NCBI GenBank assembly: GCA_947044365.1
Contig: OX345640.1
Coordinates: forward strand, 4,576,001-4,640,000
DNA from: Petrosia ficiformis
Taxonomy: Eukaryota; Porifera; Demospongiae; Haplosclerida; Petrosiidae
DNA: 64,000 bases
Direction: 5' to 3'
The notes beneath the pieces are model-generated. The model made no database searches. It was not told the origin of the DNA and saw nothing but the letters and a program-made list of their open reading frames with translations. Shown here in pieces: positions 1 to 11,180 of this stretch. Position 1 is the stretch's first letter. Each line of letters begins with the position of its first letter. The translations under genes were made by a program, and so were the position numbers.

Positions 1-430
1 AGGGTATAAAAATTAATTATTATAATTATCATCATTATAAGTATGTATTTGAAACACACAGTAATGACATTGTAAATTATTATTGAGTTAGGCATTTTCA
101 ATGTGATAGTGCAAGAACATCAGCCGATCTCATACAGCATTGTGATATGAGATAATATAATAATACACACAGAGAATGTACTGGAACTGATACTAAATAG
201 GTGCTGTTACCATTAGTAGTCAAATTTGGAATATAATGCATAGCTCAATTCATAGCATATGGACACAAATTCTATGGGTGAAGTTTACACATGTCATGCA
301 ATGACTCTGTTCTCTCTTCCCTTGCCCATGTATCTGTGAGAGCCTGAAAGCAAAGTTAGGTGGCAGAATAACAGGAAGAGACTTGTTATGAATATGATTA
401 AATTGTGTAATTCTTAAACCCACAATAGTA
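1..430 (+). repeat. Segmental duplication unit, first copy
   Basis: The stretch from about 10 to 225 is closely matched by about 10,210-10,430 (shared blocks include gtatttgaaacacacagtaa and cttttcaatgtgatag/cattttcaatgtgatag). In both places it leads into the TATA/stem-loop module described separately. No coding frame is evident. This shows that the modules were spread in part by duplication of larger segments. Confidence 0.7.
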
Positions 431-547
431 TCAGTAACAGTTGACTATATAAGGAATCTGTTTTGAGCTTAAAATTAACTACCATCTAATTGTATCTTAT
501 ATCCTAATTTTTGAATGCCTACTTCTATTTCGAGTACATAAGTAGGC
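366..547 (+). ncRNA. Module copy 1: conserved promoter block, TATA, variable body, Sm-like site, stem-loop
   Basis: An upstream block (366-445) is nearly identical to four other copies in the window. It is followed by TATATAAG at 446-453, a body that does not align with the other copies, AATTTTTGAA at 506-515 and a stem GCCTACTT (517-524)/AAGTAGGC (540-547). The order distal element, TATA, short transcript, Sm-site, 3' hairpin resembles small Sm-class RNA genes such as U7 or SL RNA. No known RNA is recognised, and transcription is not shown. It could instead be a non-coding repeat with a preserved end. Confidence 0.4.
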
Positions 548-559
548 TGTTCAAATAAA

Positions 560-1440
560 TATTAAATATTACATGTGTCTTTGGTGACCAGAAATAATTA
601 ATTTTGATACTATTGTAATCGTGTAGCTTGTGAATGAGTATTGATGATATTAAGTGCTATTCCAATACTATATATATTTGAGAATTAAAAAGTGTTAGTA
701 ATAAAGTGACAGAATAGGGATGTGGAAACCCAAGTACATTGTATCAATATTCGAAAATTCATATAAGTGTTGGAGATGTGATTTTAGTTATCTGTACAAT
801 TTCCTGAAATGGTCTCAGTGTTATAGCTCACCAAAGTTCAACAGAGTAGTGCTGACACAAAACTCAAAGCATATTTGTGATTTAATTGCATTCCCTTTGA
901 CCACAAGAAAGAGAAATGGCATTGCATAGAGCAATGCAGCATCTCTCTTCCACTCTTTAGCTAGAACCCTGAGTCTCATTAATGTACTATGCTCTTGAAA
1001 AGTATATTAATTACTCAACTTTATATAATTAGAAGTGACTTTGTTTCTTTTGTATTAATTAATTGTGTCACATGTTTCCATATTTTCAACTGTCCAACAT
1101 TTTGAAAGTCTCCACTCCAGACATTTCCTCCCCTCATGAAACAGATAATTTTGAGACTAAGCCAACTCATGTACATGTACATACATATACAAGTACTATA
1201 TCTATTTATCGTAGATTGTGTATGCTAAATATTTACCCAATAACAATCCATAACCATACATGTATATGTATACATCTATCTATTTATACTCATACATAAT
1301 ATATATTATATCAGACCTGGGTTCAATTACAATTGTAATTATAATTCAATTAACAATTACAGCTAAAGTTGTGTAATTTTAATTGTAATTGATACATATG
1401 TCAGTTAAGTACAATACAATTGTAATGGTAATGTAATTTA
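560..1440. other. Non-coding stretch with a duplicated block
   Basis: About 575-735 matches about 20,385-20,545 and its mirror near 48,190-48,360 (shared words: ggtgaccaattaattttgat-like, cagaatagggatgtggaaac). This is the downstream flank of module copies 1 and 6. About 1,310-1,440 is made of short AATTGTAATT-type repeats. The small open frames here have no recognisable domain. Confidence 0.55.
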
Positions 1441-1478
1441 ATATAAGTCATAAAGATGTACTGCAGTTACACCAGCAG

Positions 1479-2380
1479 TTTTTATGGCCCGTAGGGCCAT
1501 CCCTATAATTGCTTTCCACAGGGTTTAATGTATATATATAATTATATATAATTATAATTATTATAATTTATATATAATTTATATGTTTGTGTCACTTGCG
1601 CGACTATGCGTTGTATACGTAGTTAAGGAAGTTGCGTCATTCTCGAGGGGCTTGGTCAATTAATGGGCGTGGCGCGTAAAAGAACGCGCGTTCGAGTTAC
1701 AGACAAGCCAGTAGTGATGGGCGATACCAGAAATTTCCATTTCGATACGATACCAAGTAGTTTGGGATTGAGTATCGATAGTATCGAGTACTGGAAAACT
1801 GCGCATGTTCAGTAACACGTGGCCACTGCCACGTGTTACTGAGCATGCGCAGTTCTCTACACTGGCCTGAGGACTTCAAAAAAATTAATTATAATCAAAT
1901 TTTATTAAAGTTTATTAACCGCACATAATTAAATTAAGGGCGTGGTTTGGTATTGATTACTCGTTAATGCATTCATTCGATACCAATACTACTCGATACT
2001 AAGCTAGTATCGGTAGTATCGATATTATTTCGATAGTATCGCCCATCACTACAAGCCAGGAAGATTCAGAAACTGCTAATAACTGTTCCATATAGCAGAG
2101 AAACAGTATAAATATTATGCAAGAATCTTTAACAAGTAAGTATAATAAGTTGTTAAGTTTCAGATATGAGGAAATCATCATTTAGAACCTTGTAGGAATA
2201 CTTCAGTCAGTTCATCAAAGATCTGTGTACTTAGACTGCAATCAGGCTTACACTTACTTCTTCAGGCCCCAGCTTTCGAGTACACAGAAAGGGAGAGACA
2301 CTAGTGCCATCAGCAATGCTTAGTACATAGTCATCACAAAGCAAATATAGGGATGTTTTTTTTTCTCTATATACACTTGT
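1479..2380 (+). mobile_element. Family X repeat, copy 1 (interrupted by a hAT MITE)
   Basis: It begins with a ggcccgtagggcc hairpin followed by atccctataattgctttcc. It then has an AT tract, a conserved block (cgtagttaaggaagttgcgt; ggtcaattaatgggcgtggc) and ends with atagggatg, a T-run and ctctatatacacttgt. Copies in either orientation lie at 4,069-4,577, 9,945-10,135, 17,400-19,098 and 63,620-64,000, with fragments near 28,640 and 39,535. The short inverted ends (catccctat/atagggatg) and the terminal hairpin suggest a non-autonomous DNA element. The superfamily is not determined. Confidence 0.6.
1712..2051. mobile_element. hAT-type MITE with 8-bp target duplication
   Basis: The terminal inverted repeats start TAGTGATGGGCGATAC and end GTATCGCCCATCACTA. 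The flanks carry a perfect 8-bp duplication CAAGCCAG at 1704-1711 and 2052-2059. An 8-bp duplication with these termini is diagnostic of the hAT superfamily. The element is 340 bp long and non-coding. It sits inside family X copy 1, so it is the younger insertion. Confidence 0.88.
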
Positions 2381-2439
2381 TTGTACTTATCATCAAAGAA
2401 TCTATTTAGCCATTCCAGTGTTGTCAGCACCAGTGTAGA

Positions 2440-2880
2440 TAACATCATGTATATAAGTACATGTATTTCCCAACACAAAGTGCCTATTATATGTTACATG
2501 TACATTTTCATTTTTCCATTGCCTCAGGTGTCTTTCTTTCTGTCTTTCTTTCTTTCTTTCCTTATAATATCATGTATATAAGTACATGTATTTCCCAACA
2601 CAAAGTGCCTATTATATGTTACATGTACATTTTCATTTTTCCATTGCCTCAGGTGTCTTTCTTTCTGTCTTTCTTTCTTTCTTTCCTGATAATATCATGT
2701 ATATAAGTACATGTATTTCCCAACACAAAGTGCCTATTATATGTTACATGTACATTTTCATTTTTCCATTGCCTCAGGTGTCTTTCTTTCTGTCTTTCTT
2801 TCTTTCTTTCCTGATAATATCATGTATATAAGTACATGTATTTCCAACACACAGTACCTATTATATGTTACATGTACATG
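2440..2880 (+). repeat. 125-bp tandem repeat, about 3.5 copies
   Basis: Units begin near 2,443, 2,568, 2,693 and 2,818 and are almost identical. Each contains a CATTTTCATTTTTCC block, CTCAGGTGTCTTTC and a (CTTT)n tract. The same block forms the 3' tail of the tRNA-derived SINE at 14,278-14,400, so the array probably arose from a SINE tail. The overlapping open frames repeat with it and are not genes. Confidence 0.85.
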
Positions 2881-4068
2881 ACATTTATACTTGTTAATAC
2901 TACAATAGTACATGTGTTTCCTCCAAAATGTAGTACCATATGGTACTCCCTCACCCTTTAGCCTTACTTCTCAACTCTTTAATACTGAAATACATGTAGA
3001 TTATTATACCTATAAGGAGGGACTGAAGTCCTCTATAAGAGCATACTCAGAACACTGTCAAATGTTTGAGAGCTTTGAATGGTTGTATATACTATTGATA
3101 TTTTAATAGCGGTGGGTGATACACAAATGTTTATAACCAACATGATACTGAGAAATACAGAGGCCAATATTGATATTATTTTCAATATGATACTGTTTTG
3201 TATAGCATGTGTAAATTTGTTAATAATGGATAATTAATTATTTTAAATGGGTGTGGTTATAATAAATATTTGAAGACTAATTACTTATTAATGAAGAATA
3301 TTAATTATTTATAAAGGTTAAAGTTAATTATCTTGTAAAATAGGTGTGGTAATATGGAATTGGTAACCTTGTGAAATCAGAGCTCTCAAGTCTCACGCAT
3401 TGCATGTGAGACACACGCATTTTATGCAAAACTCACGCTCGTGTCTTCATATTCACACATATCAAGTCAGGATATAGATGTAGGCGTCTACATAAGGGCG
3501 TGTCTCAGTTTTACCACAAAATGAGTGATGTCCAAGTTTGCCATCAAAGGCTAAGATTACTTTGATACTGATTGAACCCTAACCTACCCCTAACCCCACC
3601 CTAAATGAACCACATAATAATGTTCATGAAATTTTGATGGCAAACTTGGACATTATTCATGATTATTTAACAAAACATGAATCATGGCTGAGTGATCAAT
3701 GATTCTGATGAATAACTACAAGAAGCACCTACAAAGAGACTAAGGCTTGATTGTAGTTTCAATTCTGTCAGTAGGACATTCTTTAGCTTATAAGAGCAAA
3801 TTCCAGAAAAGCTATTTTACAGACTGCTAAAAGGACAACTATAGAATACAACAAAGCACATAGTAACAAAATTCAGTTATATGACAGTTATTAGTTGTTT
3901 ATTATGTAATGAGATTGAGTAAAGACACATCGCACTCATAACTATAGCACTCTCAATAATTTTCAATTGTGTTGTCACTCATTTTAATGCTGAGAGGATG
4001 AGAGCTCTGTGAAATTCAATAAGGAACAAATTATTATATCACAATTATTAGTAAACTAAACAAGTGTA
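2880..4068. other. Non-coding stretch with a small foldback element
   Basis: An inverted repeat pairs tccaagtttgccatcaaa (about 3,530) with tttgatggcaaacttgga (about 3,635). Its loop at 3,576-3,605 holds irregular CCCTAA-like runs. Near 3,105-3,400 there is a degraded sequence resembling the GGTGATAC termini of hAT MITEs. No gene is visible. Confidence 0.45.
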
Positions 4069-4577
4069 TATAGAGAAAAAAAAACATCCCTATGAATGTT
4101 TTACAAATTTAAATATCCCTATGACTGCTTTGTGGTGTCCAGCATTCAGTAATCATGGCTGACTTTATCAATCCTGAAACACATCAGCCTATTATAGTTA
4201 TTATTTTGATTATCTACTCTTTACCTTTTAAAGAACCTTGTAGAACTTTAAGAATATATTTCAGGTAGAATGGCTAGCAGTTTCTACGTAAGTTACACAG
4301 CTTTCTTACTGCTGGTCTGTACTCTCTGTAGAGCTAGGAGCTTGAGCGCACGGTTTCTTTTATGTGCCACGCCCATTAATTGACCGAGCGCTGAGCCCCC
4401 GGGAATGACGTAACTTCCTTAACTACGTATACAACGTATACTCGTGTAAGTGACACAAACATAATAAATTATTATAATAATTATTATTATAATATTATAT
4501 ATATAATTTTATATTATATATTTTATATAGTTCGAAGCTATGGGAAAGCAATCATAGGGATCTATAGGCCATAAAGA
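4069..4577 (-). mobile_element. Family X repeat, copy 3
   Basis: This copy is in reverse orientation to copy 1. It shows gtatatagagaaaa then acatccctat at the low end, the block cacgcccattaattgaccga, acgtaacttccttaactacg, and aagcaatcatagggat at the high end. The middle is degraded. Confidence 0.6.
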
Positions 4578-4746
4578 ATTAAGGTGGTACTGGTGCCAAA
4601 TAGAGCCGTTTTCTGAAAATTCATTTTAAACTCCGATCCCGGGTGGGTGTGGCTTCCAAAAGATACAGAATTGTATGCAGCAAGAAGCTGGCAAGACTAG
4701 AAACCGATTGGAGTTTCATCTACCCCTCCCCCTAGTACAACCTTAA
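4578..4746 (+). mobile_element. Family W repeat (AAGGTGGTACT termini)
   Basis: It starts aaggtggtactgg and ends ctagtacaacctta. The related sequence at about 52,500-52,822 runs in the opposite orientation, ends agtaccacctta and shares gccgttttctgaaaattcat-like and gattggagt words. It is a small non-coding element with short inverted ends. Confidence 0.5.
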
Positions 4747-5329
4747 TAATCAGAAAAGTGCCCAACAAACTATAGAAAACAAAAGACAGACAAACAAAAC
4801 AATTACCATACCCTCCCACCTAAGCGAGGGTAATATTCAGTTTTGAATACGGCTTCCCGAAAATTCATATTATTTTTATGCCTCCATGTAATGTTGATCT
4901 GAGTTTATTCCAAACAGTGCTTTTATATTCTCTATAATTATATCTACAGACCTATTGTGGGTTTTATGGTTGAGTGTATATATTGGGAATGAAGTACAAC
5001 ATCCTGTCATCTTATAAACCTCATTCGGATTAGGAATTGGCTACCAACAGACTTCAGTATCAAATAAAAGGCAGACTTTTTCTAAAACCTTTCGCTTATA
5101 AAGTTATTACTATTTTTATCATAAACTTATTAATTATAGTCATGTTAAAGAAGGAGCAATCTGCATGCTCACTGGGTTTTCTGTGAAACGAAGTATTGTT
5201 ACTGCAAACGTACAACATTTAAATAATAATTATGGATACTGATAATCATTAATATAACTGTTTAGCATGTGTTTGTATAGTTTGACTGTCATGTGTGAAA
5301 AATGCGTAAGCTACAATTAATTTTAAAAT

Positions 5330-8300
5330 TTATTTAAATCTTCTTTTCTTTCTGCCCCTTTTTCTTCTTCTCCTTCTCCTTCCTTTATTTCTTCGCTTTC
5401 TTTCCTGTATCAAAGTAATGAGGTACACAGTAGTCTATAATTATTATTATTCTTACTCTAACATGTTTTGCTTTGTGAAATGTTTCTTCCTTCATTTCTA
5501 TTTCTATACTCTGATTCTTAAGTTTAAAGGGTAACTGCAACAGAAAAATTTTTTGGTTTATTTTTGCAGAAAATGATAGTATTTATTACCAAAACAATGT
5601 GTATCAAAAATTAAACGATGTATCAAATCCCAACAGGGAATAATAAGCTGCACAAAAACTGCACTTTGTAAGGTTGCAGTAGTTTAATTTTCTTATCCCA
5701 CCCACGCTTCCTGTTTAATGCAAGCGCTTCCTCATAAAAAGGAAACGGGGCGCGGTTTTTACGTGACATCACAGAAGGGAGTCAATCTCGTGAAGTTGCC
5801 TCATCGTTCGAGTATTATTGCAAGCAACATACATCAAGAACATGGTTCTTCACATCTACCTGTTCAATTAATAAGTATATTTATTTATAGTGTTATTGCA
5901 AAAAAATACCTTTTGTTTAGGTGCTAAGACGGGGCTGGTTGGGACGAGATATCAGGGTGGTTGTTCTGTCGTGTGGAGTTAATATAATCATAAACTCATT
6001 TCCCCCAACAGAGAGTATATATTGGATTTCATATGTATTACCCTAATATTTTTTTATAATAATAGTATGCATGAATGAAAAAAAAAAACTGGTAGGAGCT
6101 TTGGTTGTGCTATGACTGCTTTGACTCAATTCTTCATCTGCAATATTCTCTTCTGACCTTGTTATTAAACTGGACTGTATCCCCATCTCACAAACTGATG
6201 GCACTATCTGTATACCTGTAAACGTGTTAAGTATTTAGTAATCTTACAATTAATTTTGTCATACATTAATTAGCTGTACATTTTACTACTACAGGGTGAA
6301 CTTGTAAGCAAACGTTGCTTTTCTGAACATTTTCTGTGCTTACAGCAGTGCTAACTTTAATAACTGATAGAGTCTCAGTTGCCACATCTTTTAACTTTAC
6401 ATCCTTCATCAATGAATGTGAAGTTCCTGTTGCAACACTTTTATGGTCTACCTGTGTACTTCATGGCACTACAAAAGAATGATAAAACCAAGTAGCATCA
6501 CTGTTTGGAATATTGTTTAATTTATGTAAATAGATCATATATAAAAAGTAACTGACTAAATAATTAAGCATTTCAGAAAATTAACACAAAAAGGAGATGC
6601 AAAAAAATTATTTAACACCATAGAATTGTAAATTGTGAAGTTATTTCTATAGCATGCTGATATCTCTAACAGTGAACTATTTTTTAATAATTACACAAAT
6701 CTGTTTGTATGTACCTTCACATGTGAAGCAAAAATGTTGGTCTCATCTTCACTGTTCTCTTGTCCATAACTCCCTAACTTCTCACTTTCATCATTAGAAT
6801 TTTTGATCATCATTTCTTGTATTATCTAATAAAAATAGTAATACATTAATAAATATATGTAATACTAATATAAGTCAAAATTATAGCCTCATCTCACTTT
6901 CTGTCTATTTCTTTTCTCAAATGCTGTCCTTTTTTTCTTGGTTCAGTTTCATTACTTCTCAGCAAGTTAGAACTGCATTCTTCTGAGCTACAAGGAGGTT
7001 CTCTTGTTCTTTTAAAAATAGTAGGTACAGCATCGTTTTTCAGTGTTGGTCTTTGTTTTATTCCAAACTTTCTAAAGACTTTTCAAAGCAGTCTGCAGTA
7101 AAGTGTGTGCTGCACAAAACTGAATAATGGCTTGGACCACTCGGTCCACTCCACTTATCCCTTGTTCTTTTCACAGCATCTGCCCATTGTTTTCTTAAAT
7201 GTGGATGCTGAGGAAACTTAAATAAGCTCACACCATCAGTATGTTTGTTAATACAGCCTGCAGCCACACACGAATTCATCATTCTTCACGAGATTGACTC
7301 CCTTCTGTGATGTCACGTAAAACCGCACCCCATTTCCTCTTTATGAGGAAGCGCTTGCATTAAACAGGAAGCGTGGGTGGGATAAGAAAATTAAACTACT
7401 GCAACCTTACAAAGTGCAGTTTTTGTGCAGCTTATTATTCCCTGTTGGGATTTGATACATCATTTAATTTTTGATACACATTGTTTTGGTAATAAATACT
7501 ATCATTTTCTGTAAAAATAAAAAAAAATTTTTTTCTGTTGCAGTTACCCTTTAAGTCCTTCCATTTGTTTGCCATTTCTCTTGCTCTCATTAAGAATGAT
7601 AATAGGATGAGTATGATGTTCAGTTGCTGTCTTTTCACTTTTTGGCACTGTTAACAAATCCTTAAGCTTATCTTCTTCATCTTGGTATTTCTTTTCACAG
7701 TCAACATCCATTTTGTTACCATCTACTTCAATCGACTCCTCTCCTTCATTCCCATGATCACCCTCTTTGATATCACTCAAGTGATTGTGTATGAATTTAT
7801 ATTCAGTTGCAAATGATTTAGATTCCTCCTCTTCGTCACAGTCACAACATTCTTCTGTTAGTAGCTCACCTGCAATCTGTTGAGTCTTCTTTTTTGTTAG
7901 CTTCTATTCCAACAGATTCCTTGTCAGTTTCATCAACATTCAGTTGGTTAATGAATAATATTTTAATGGCAAGTAATGTCTCTTCTTCATCTTCATTACC
8001 AATTGTACCCTCTTTGACTACACTAATGTCCTTTTCTCCTTGATCATAATGTAAAATATTTTTTGTTGTAAGAGATCTAGATTCCTCCTTTTCTTCACAG
8101 TCAAAGTCTTTTACATGCTGTAAAAGCTGTTCAGAGCACTTAGTTTGTTTATCCTCATCCACTGCTATTGGGTCTTCTTTTTCATTACCTTCCATTCCAA
8201 CAGATTTCTTGTCAGTTTCATCAACATTCATTTGGTTAATGAATAATGTTTTAATGGTAAATGATGTCTCTTCTTCATCTCCATGACCGATTGCACCCTC

Positions 8301-9035
8301 TGCAACTACACTAATGTCCTTTTCTTTTTGATCATAATGTACAATATTGTTTGTTGTAAGGGATCTGGATTCCTCCTCTTCATCACAGTCACAATCTTCT
8401 ACTACATGCTGTAAAACATGTTCAGAGCTCTTAGTTTGTTTATCATCATCCACTGCTACTGGGTCTTCCTTTTTGTGATGTTCCTCTTTGTCCACATTTT
8501 CTTCATCAGTAGCACATTCCTTTTCTTGGGCATCATGTTTAATAACATTTGAAACTTCCAGTTTATTAATCTCAAAATCGTTTACATCAATTGAGTTTTC
8601 CTGGTTGTCAAGAAGTGGAACATGTCTATTATCATCTTTAATTGGGTCCTCTTTGTCTTCGACTACAATTATTATGTTCCCTTCTCCATTGTCATGATGA
8701 ACATGATCATTAGAGACTGCTAGTTCTTTGTTTACATTCTCAATGTCCTTCATACCATTTAAATTTTCATGGCTATCAGTAAGAGGAACAATTAAATTCG
8801 ACACTTCTTGATTATTATTTTCAGCAATTGGGTTCTCTTTGTCTTCGACTGCAATTTCATTCTCTTCTTCAAGAATATATTCAATTACAACTGAATTTTC
8901 TTCAACAGCATTGGTTTGATTTAGGCTGTCTTCAGCATTTACGTATTCTGCAGCATTGCATTGAGTAATATCATCTGTATGAATGGTTTCATCATCATCT
9001 TCAGATTTAAAACAGCAGAAAAGTAGCCTCTTTAA
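5330..9035 (-). CDS. Glu/Asp-rich repeat protein, disrupted
   Basis: No known family is recognised. On the minus strand a frame stays open from about 9,035 to 7,866 (about 380 residues). It is very rich in Glu, Asp and Lys and contains two copies of a unit of about 95 residues (key words KEDPVAVDDDKQTK, ESRSLTT, YDQKEKDISVV, FINQMNVDETDK). A third, decayed unit (CCDCDEEEESKS) follows in another frame after a one-base shift near 7,870. That frame runs to 7,555, where a TTAA-flanked transposon (5,528-7,550) interrupts it. Past the transposon the same frame continues (5,523-5,457). After a possible 52-nt intron it ends in an Arg/Lys-rich tail (5,404-5,330) that looks like a nuclear-localisation or nucleic-acid-binding end. 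The start codon and upstream exons are not identified. The frame shift and insertion suggest a pseudogene or a broken allele. Confidence 0.5.
5528..7550 (-). mobile_element. Kolobok-like DNA transposon (TTAA target site, THAP domain)
   Basis: The ends are AGGGTAACTGCAACAG and its complement CTGTTGCAGTTACCCT. Long terminal inverted repeats of about 270 bp (5,528-5,800 and 7,280-7,550) are flanked by TTAA at 5,524-5,527 and 7,551-7,554. The 1.5-kb interior keeps only a THAP-domain segment. TTAA duplication together with a THAP domain fits the Kolobok superfamily; piggyBac also uses TTAA but lacks THAP. With no transposase core visible, this copy is non-autonomous or internally deleted. Confidence 0.75.
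6893..7282 (-). pseudogene. THAP zinc-finger domain, frameshifted
   Basis: The 74-residue first part has the C2CH THAP layout: Cys-5 and Cys-10 (CVAAGC), a GVSLFKFPQHPHLRKQW block with the invariant Trp, and CSTHF near residues 57-61. The typical following motif DAVPTIF is present, but in another frame from about 7,067 down, where the reading continues (FGIKQRPTLKNDAVPTIF) to a stop near 6,893. THAP domains bind DNA and occur in P-element, Kolobok and cellular proteins. It lies inside the TTAA element and is read away from its right terminal repeat, so it is probably the remnant N-terminus of that transposase. The frame break makes a working protein unlikely unless spliced. Confidence 0.75.
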
Positions 9036-9944
9036 TTATAGGTGTGGTCTTGTCAATACGTTTGGTGGGCAGATCTGCAGACAACATGGAGTCGAGTCCT
9101 GGATCTGAGGCGGGAATGCAGTAAATATTAAAAAAGGAACACTAGGGTATTTGATTTGTAATTTTCATTAACAAGAAGTTGTGTTTTTTTATTCCTAAGC
9201 CACGTCTAACTGATCAATGCTGTATAAGTCTATTAGTAGTTCTGCACATTGAGTGTATAAAGGTATTTATGTACCCATGGAGTGTTTCACGCTCCATACT
9301 CCTTGATGTACCACACGGAGATTGCAATCTAGAGAATGTTAAGTACTTGTAGTAGCCTGATAAATATGTTAGCTTATTGATGAATACAGTTTTTAAATTG
9401 TGAGCAAAATAATTACAAAATTTGCATGAAATATGAATAAGAATATTATATATATTATGTTCAAACTTTATTTCTAGCATAAACGTCCAGACCATAGTGA
9501 GCAGAAGTGGATCATATTTTTTCTCAAACTTGGCTTGTAATGGAAGAGTTCATGATGGACTTATTTGATAGTATCAAAGTGTTGATGACAGAAGATCCAG
9601 TGAGATAACAGCTGCTAGTGTGATGAGGTATATAATGTTTAGTATAATATATTATTGCTAATTAACTTCCCTTCTATTTATTACTGTCATTACTAAATGA
9701 CGAAGTGTGTGTCTGTCTATATATTATACATTTTCAATTCTTTCTAACTTTTCTCAAAATGAGATGAAGTGTAAGTCCAAAGTAGTTTTTTCATTCAGAA
9801 ATCCTAAATCATGATTCCCTCACTTCAAAGTGTAGGTTAAAGAGTGTGTTAATCATGTTTTGTCTGCCTGTCTGTCTGTGCATGTGAGCCAAAATGTCTG
9901 ACAATTGGGTCACTATTTCCGTACCCCTGTACATGCCATCATAT
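9036..9944. other. Stretch with no recognised feature
   Basis: It contains low-complexity AT-rich sequence, with no domain, repeat family or RNA that I can support. A short ATG-started frame on the plus strand near 9,086 stops after 12 codons. Confidence 0.4.
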
Positions 9945-10135
9945 TAATTGACGAGCCCCCTGGAATGACGCAACTTCCTTAACTACATGTGTACAATGCA
10001 TAGTTGTGTATGTGACACAAACAAATATATATATATATGTATATATATATATATTTATATTTATATTTATATATATGTATATACAGGTATATAGATTCAA
10101 TCCTGTGGAAAGCAATCATAGGGATGGCCATAAAA
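9945..10135 (-). mobile_element. Family X repeat, copy 4 (partial)
   Basis: It has the conserved acgcaacttccttaactac block, a long TATA-rich tract and the end gtggaaagcaatcataggga followed by tggccataaaaa. The catccctat end is missing. Confidence 0.6.
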
Positions 10136-10204
10136 AATATTTTGCAATAAATGTTAATTTAAAATGCGTTACATTATCATGTCATGTAATATTAGAAGAC
10201 ATTT

Positions 10205-10440
10205 GTGTCAGAGATAGTATAAAAACTAATTATTATTATAATTTCATGTCATCATTATATGTATTTGAAACACACAGTAATGACATTGTATATTATTATT
10301 GAGTTAGGTCTTTTCAATGTGATAGGGCAAGAACATCAGCCAATCTCATACAGCATTGTGATATCAACCAATCTGGGGGAAAATAATTAAATTACACACA
10401 GAGAATTTACTGATATTGATACTGAAAATCTGAAGCAAAG
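10205..10440 (+). repeat. Segmental duplication unit, second copy
   Basis: It matches about 1-230 almost throughout and, like that copy, is followed by a TATA/stem-loop module. Confidence 0.7.
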
Positions 10441-10452
10441 CTTGAGATGTTA

Positions 10453-10621
10453 GTAACAGGAAAAGACTTGTTATGAATATAATTAAATTGTGTAATTCTT
10501 AAACCCACAATAGTGTCAGTAACAGTTGAGTATATAAGGAATCTGTTTCATAAGGTTTATTACTATCACATTTCTCTCTTATCTTAAATTTTTGGGTGCC
10601 TACTTTACTTCCTAAGTAGGC
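10453..10621 (+). ncRNA. Module copy 2: promoter block, TATA, variable body, Sm-like site, stem-loop
   Basis: The conserved upstream block is followed by TATATAAG at 10,531-10,538, AATTTTTGGG at 10,587-10,596, and a stem GCCTACTT (10,598-10,605)/AAGTAGGC (10,614-10,621). Apart from the shared AAGGAATCTGTTT just after the TATA, the body differs from copy 1. Confidence 0.4.
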
Positions 10622-10639
10622 TAAATTAAGTGTTCATGT

Positions 10640-11180
10640 AAACATTAATTGACTGACTATTTAGCATTCAAGAAGAGTTCTGTACACTTCAAAAACAGCC
10701 TGGAGAGAACCCTGGATATTAGTTTCCACAAGCTTACATGTTGTATTTCTTCTTCCTGGTCTGTTGTAGCTCTAGGCTCAATCACCTTATCATTAATTGA
10801 CCAAATACAATTGTGACTGCTACAACATCAAACATTGAACATTCATACAATTCATTCAAGCTCCATGTTTTTTTACCATGGCTACATAAATAGTTAGCCC
10901 CCGTTACAAATTTTGTGACCATATAACTTCAATACTAATAATGGAAGTACTACTATTACCAGTGTGTATGTGTTAGACTCCAGGTTTCCTTATAGTTTAT
11001 ATACACTGGAGGCTAACATAATACTTCTGTACTATACATGTGTAAAGCACATGTCTATACTTGTAGATATAAAGATTGTTATATGGAATTAAGCTTTCAG
11101 CAGCTAAATGGAGGAACAGGAATAATGAAAAAGTAATCTGTACATCAATAATGTTTATATTGTGTATTTTTCAATTTTTG
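10640..11180. other. Stretch with no recognised feature
   Basis: AT-rich sequence without long open frames or clear repeats. Confidence 0.4.

Noticed and set aside
366..550. Assigning the modules to a known RNA (U1, U2, U7 or SL RNA)
   Set aside because: Apart from the Sm-like site and hairpin, no diagnostic sequence of these RNAs (5' splice-site pairing, branch-site pairing, histone pairing, a constant spliced leader) is seen; the body is different in each copy.
2381..2831. Overlapping Ser/Phe-rich open frames
   Set aside because: They repeat with the 125-bp tandem unit and have no start context or domain.
3576..3605. A telomere or chromosome end
   Set aside because: The CCCTAA-like runs are only about 30 bp, irregular and inside a small foldback.
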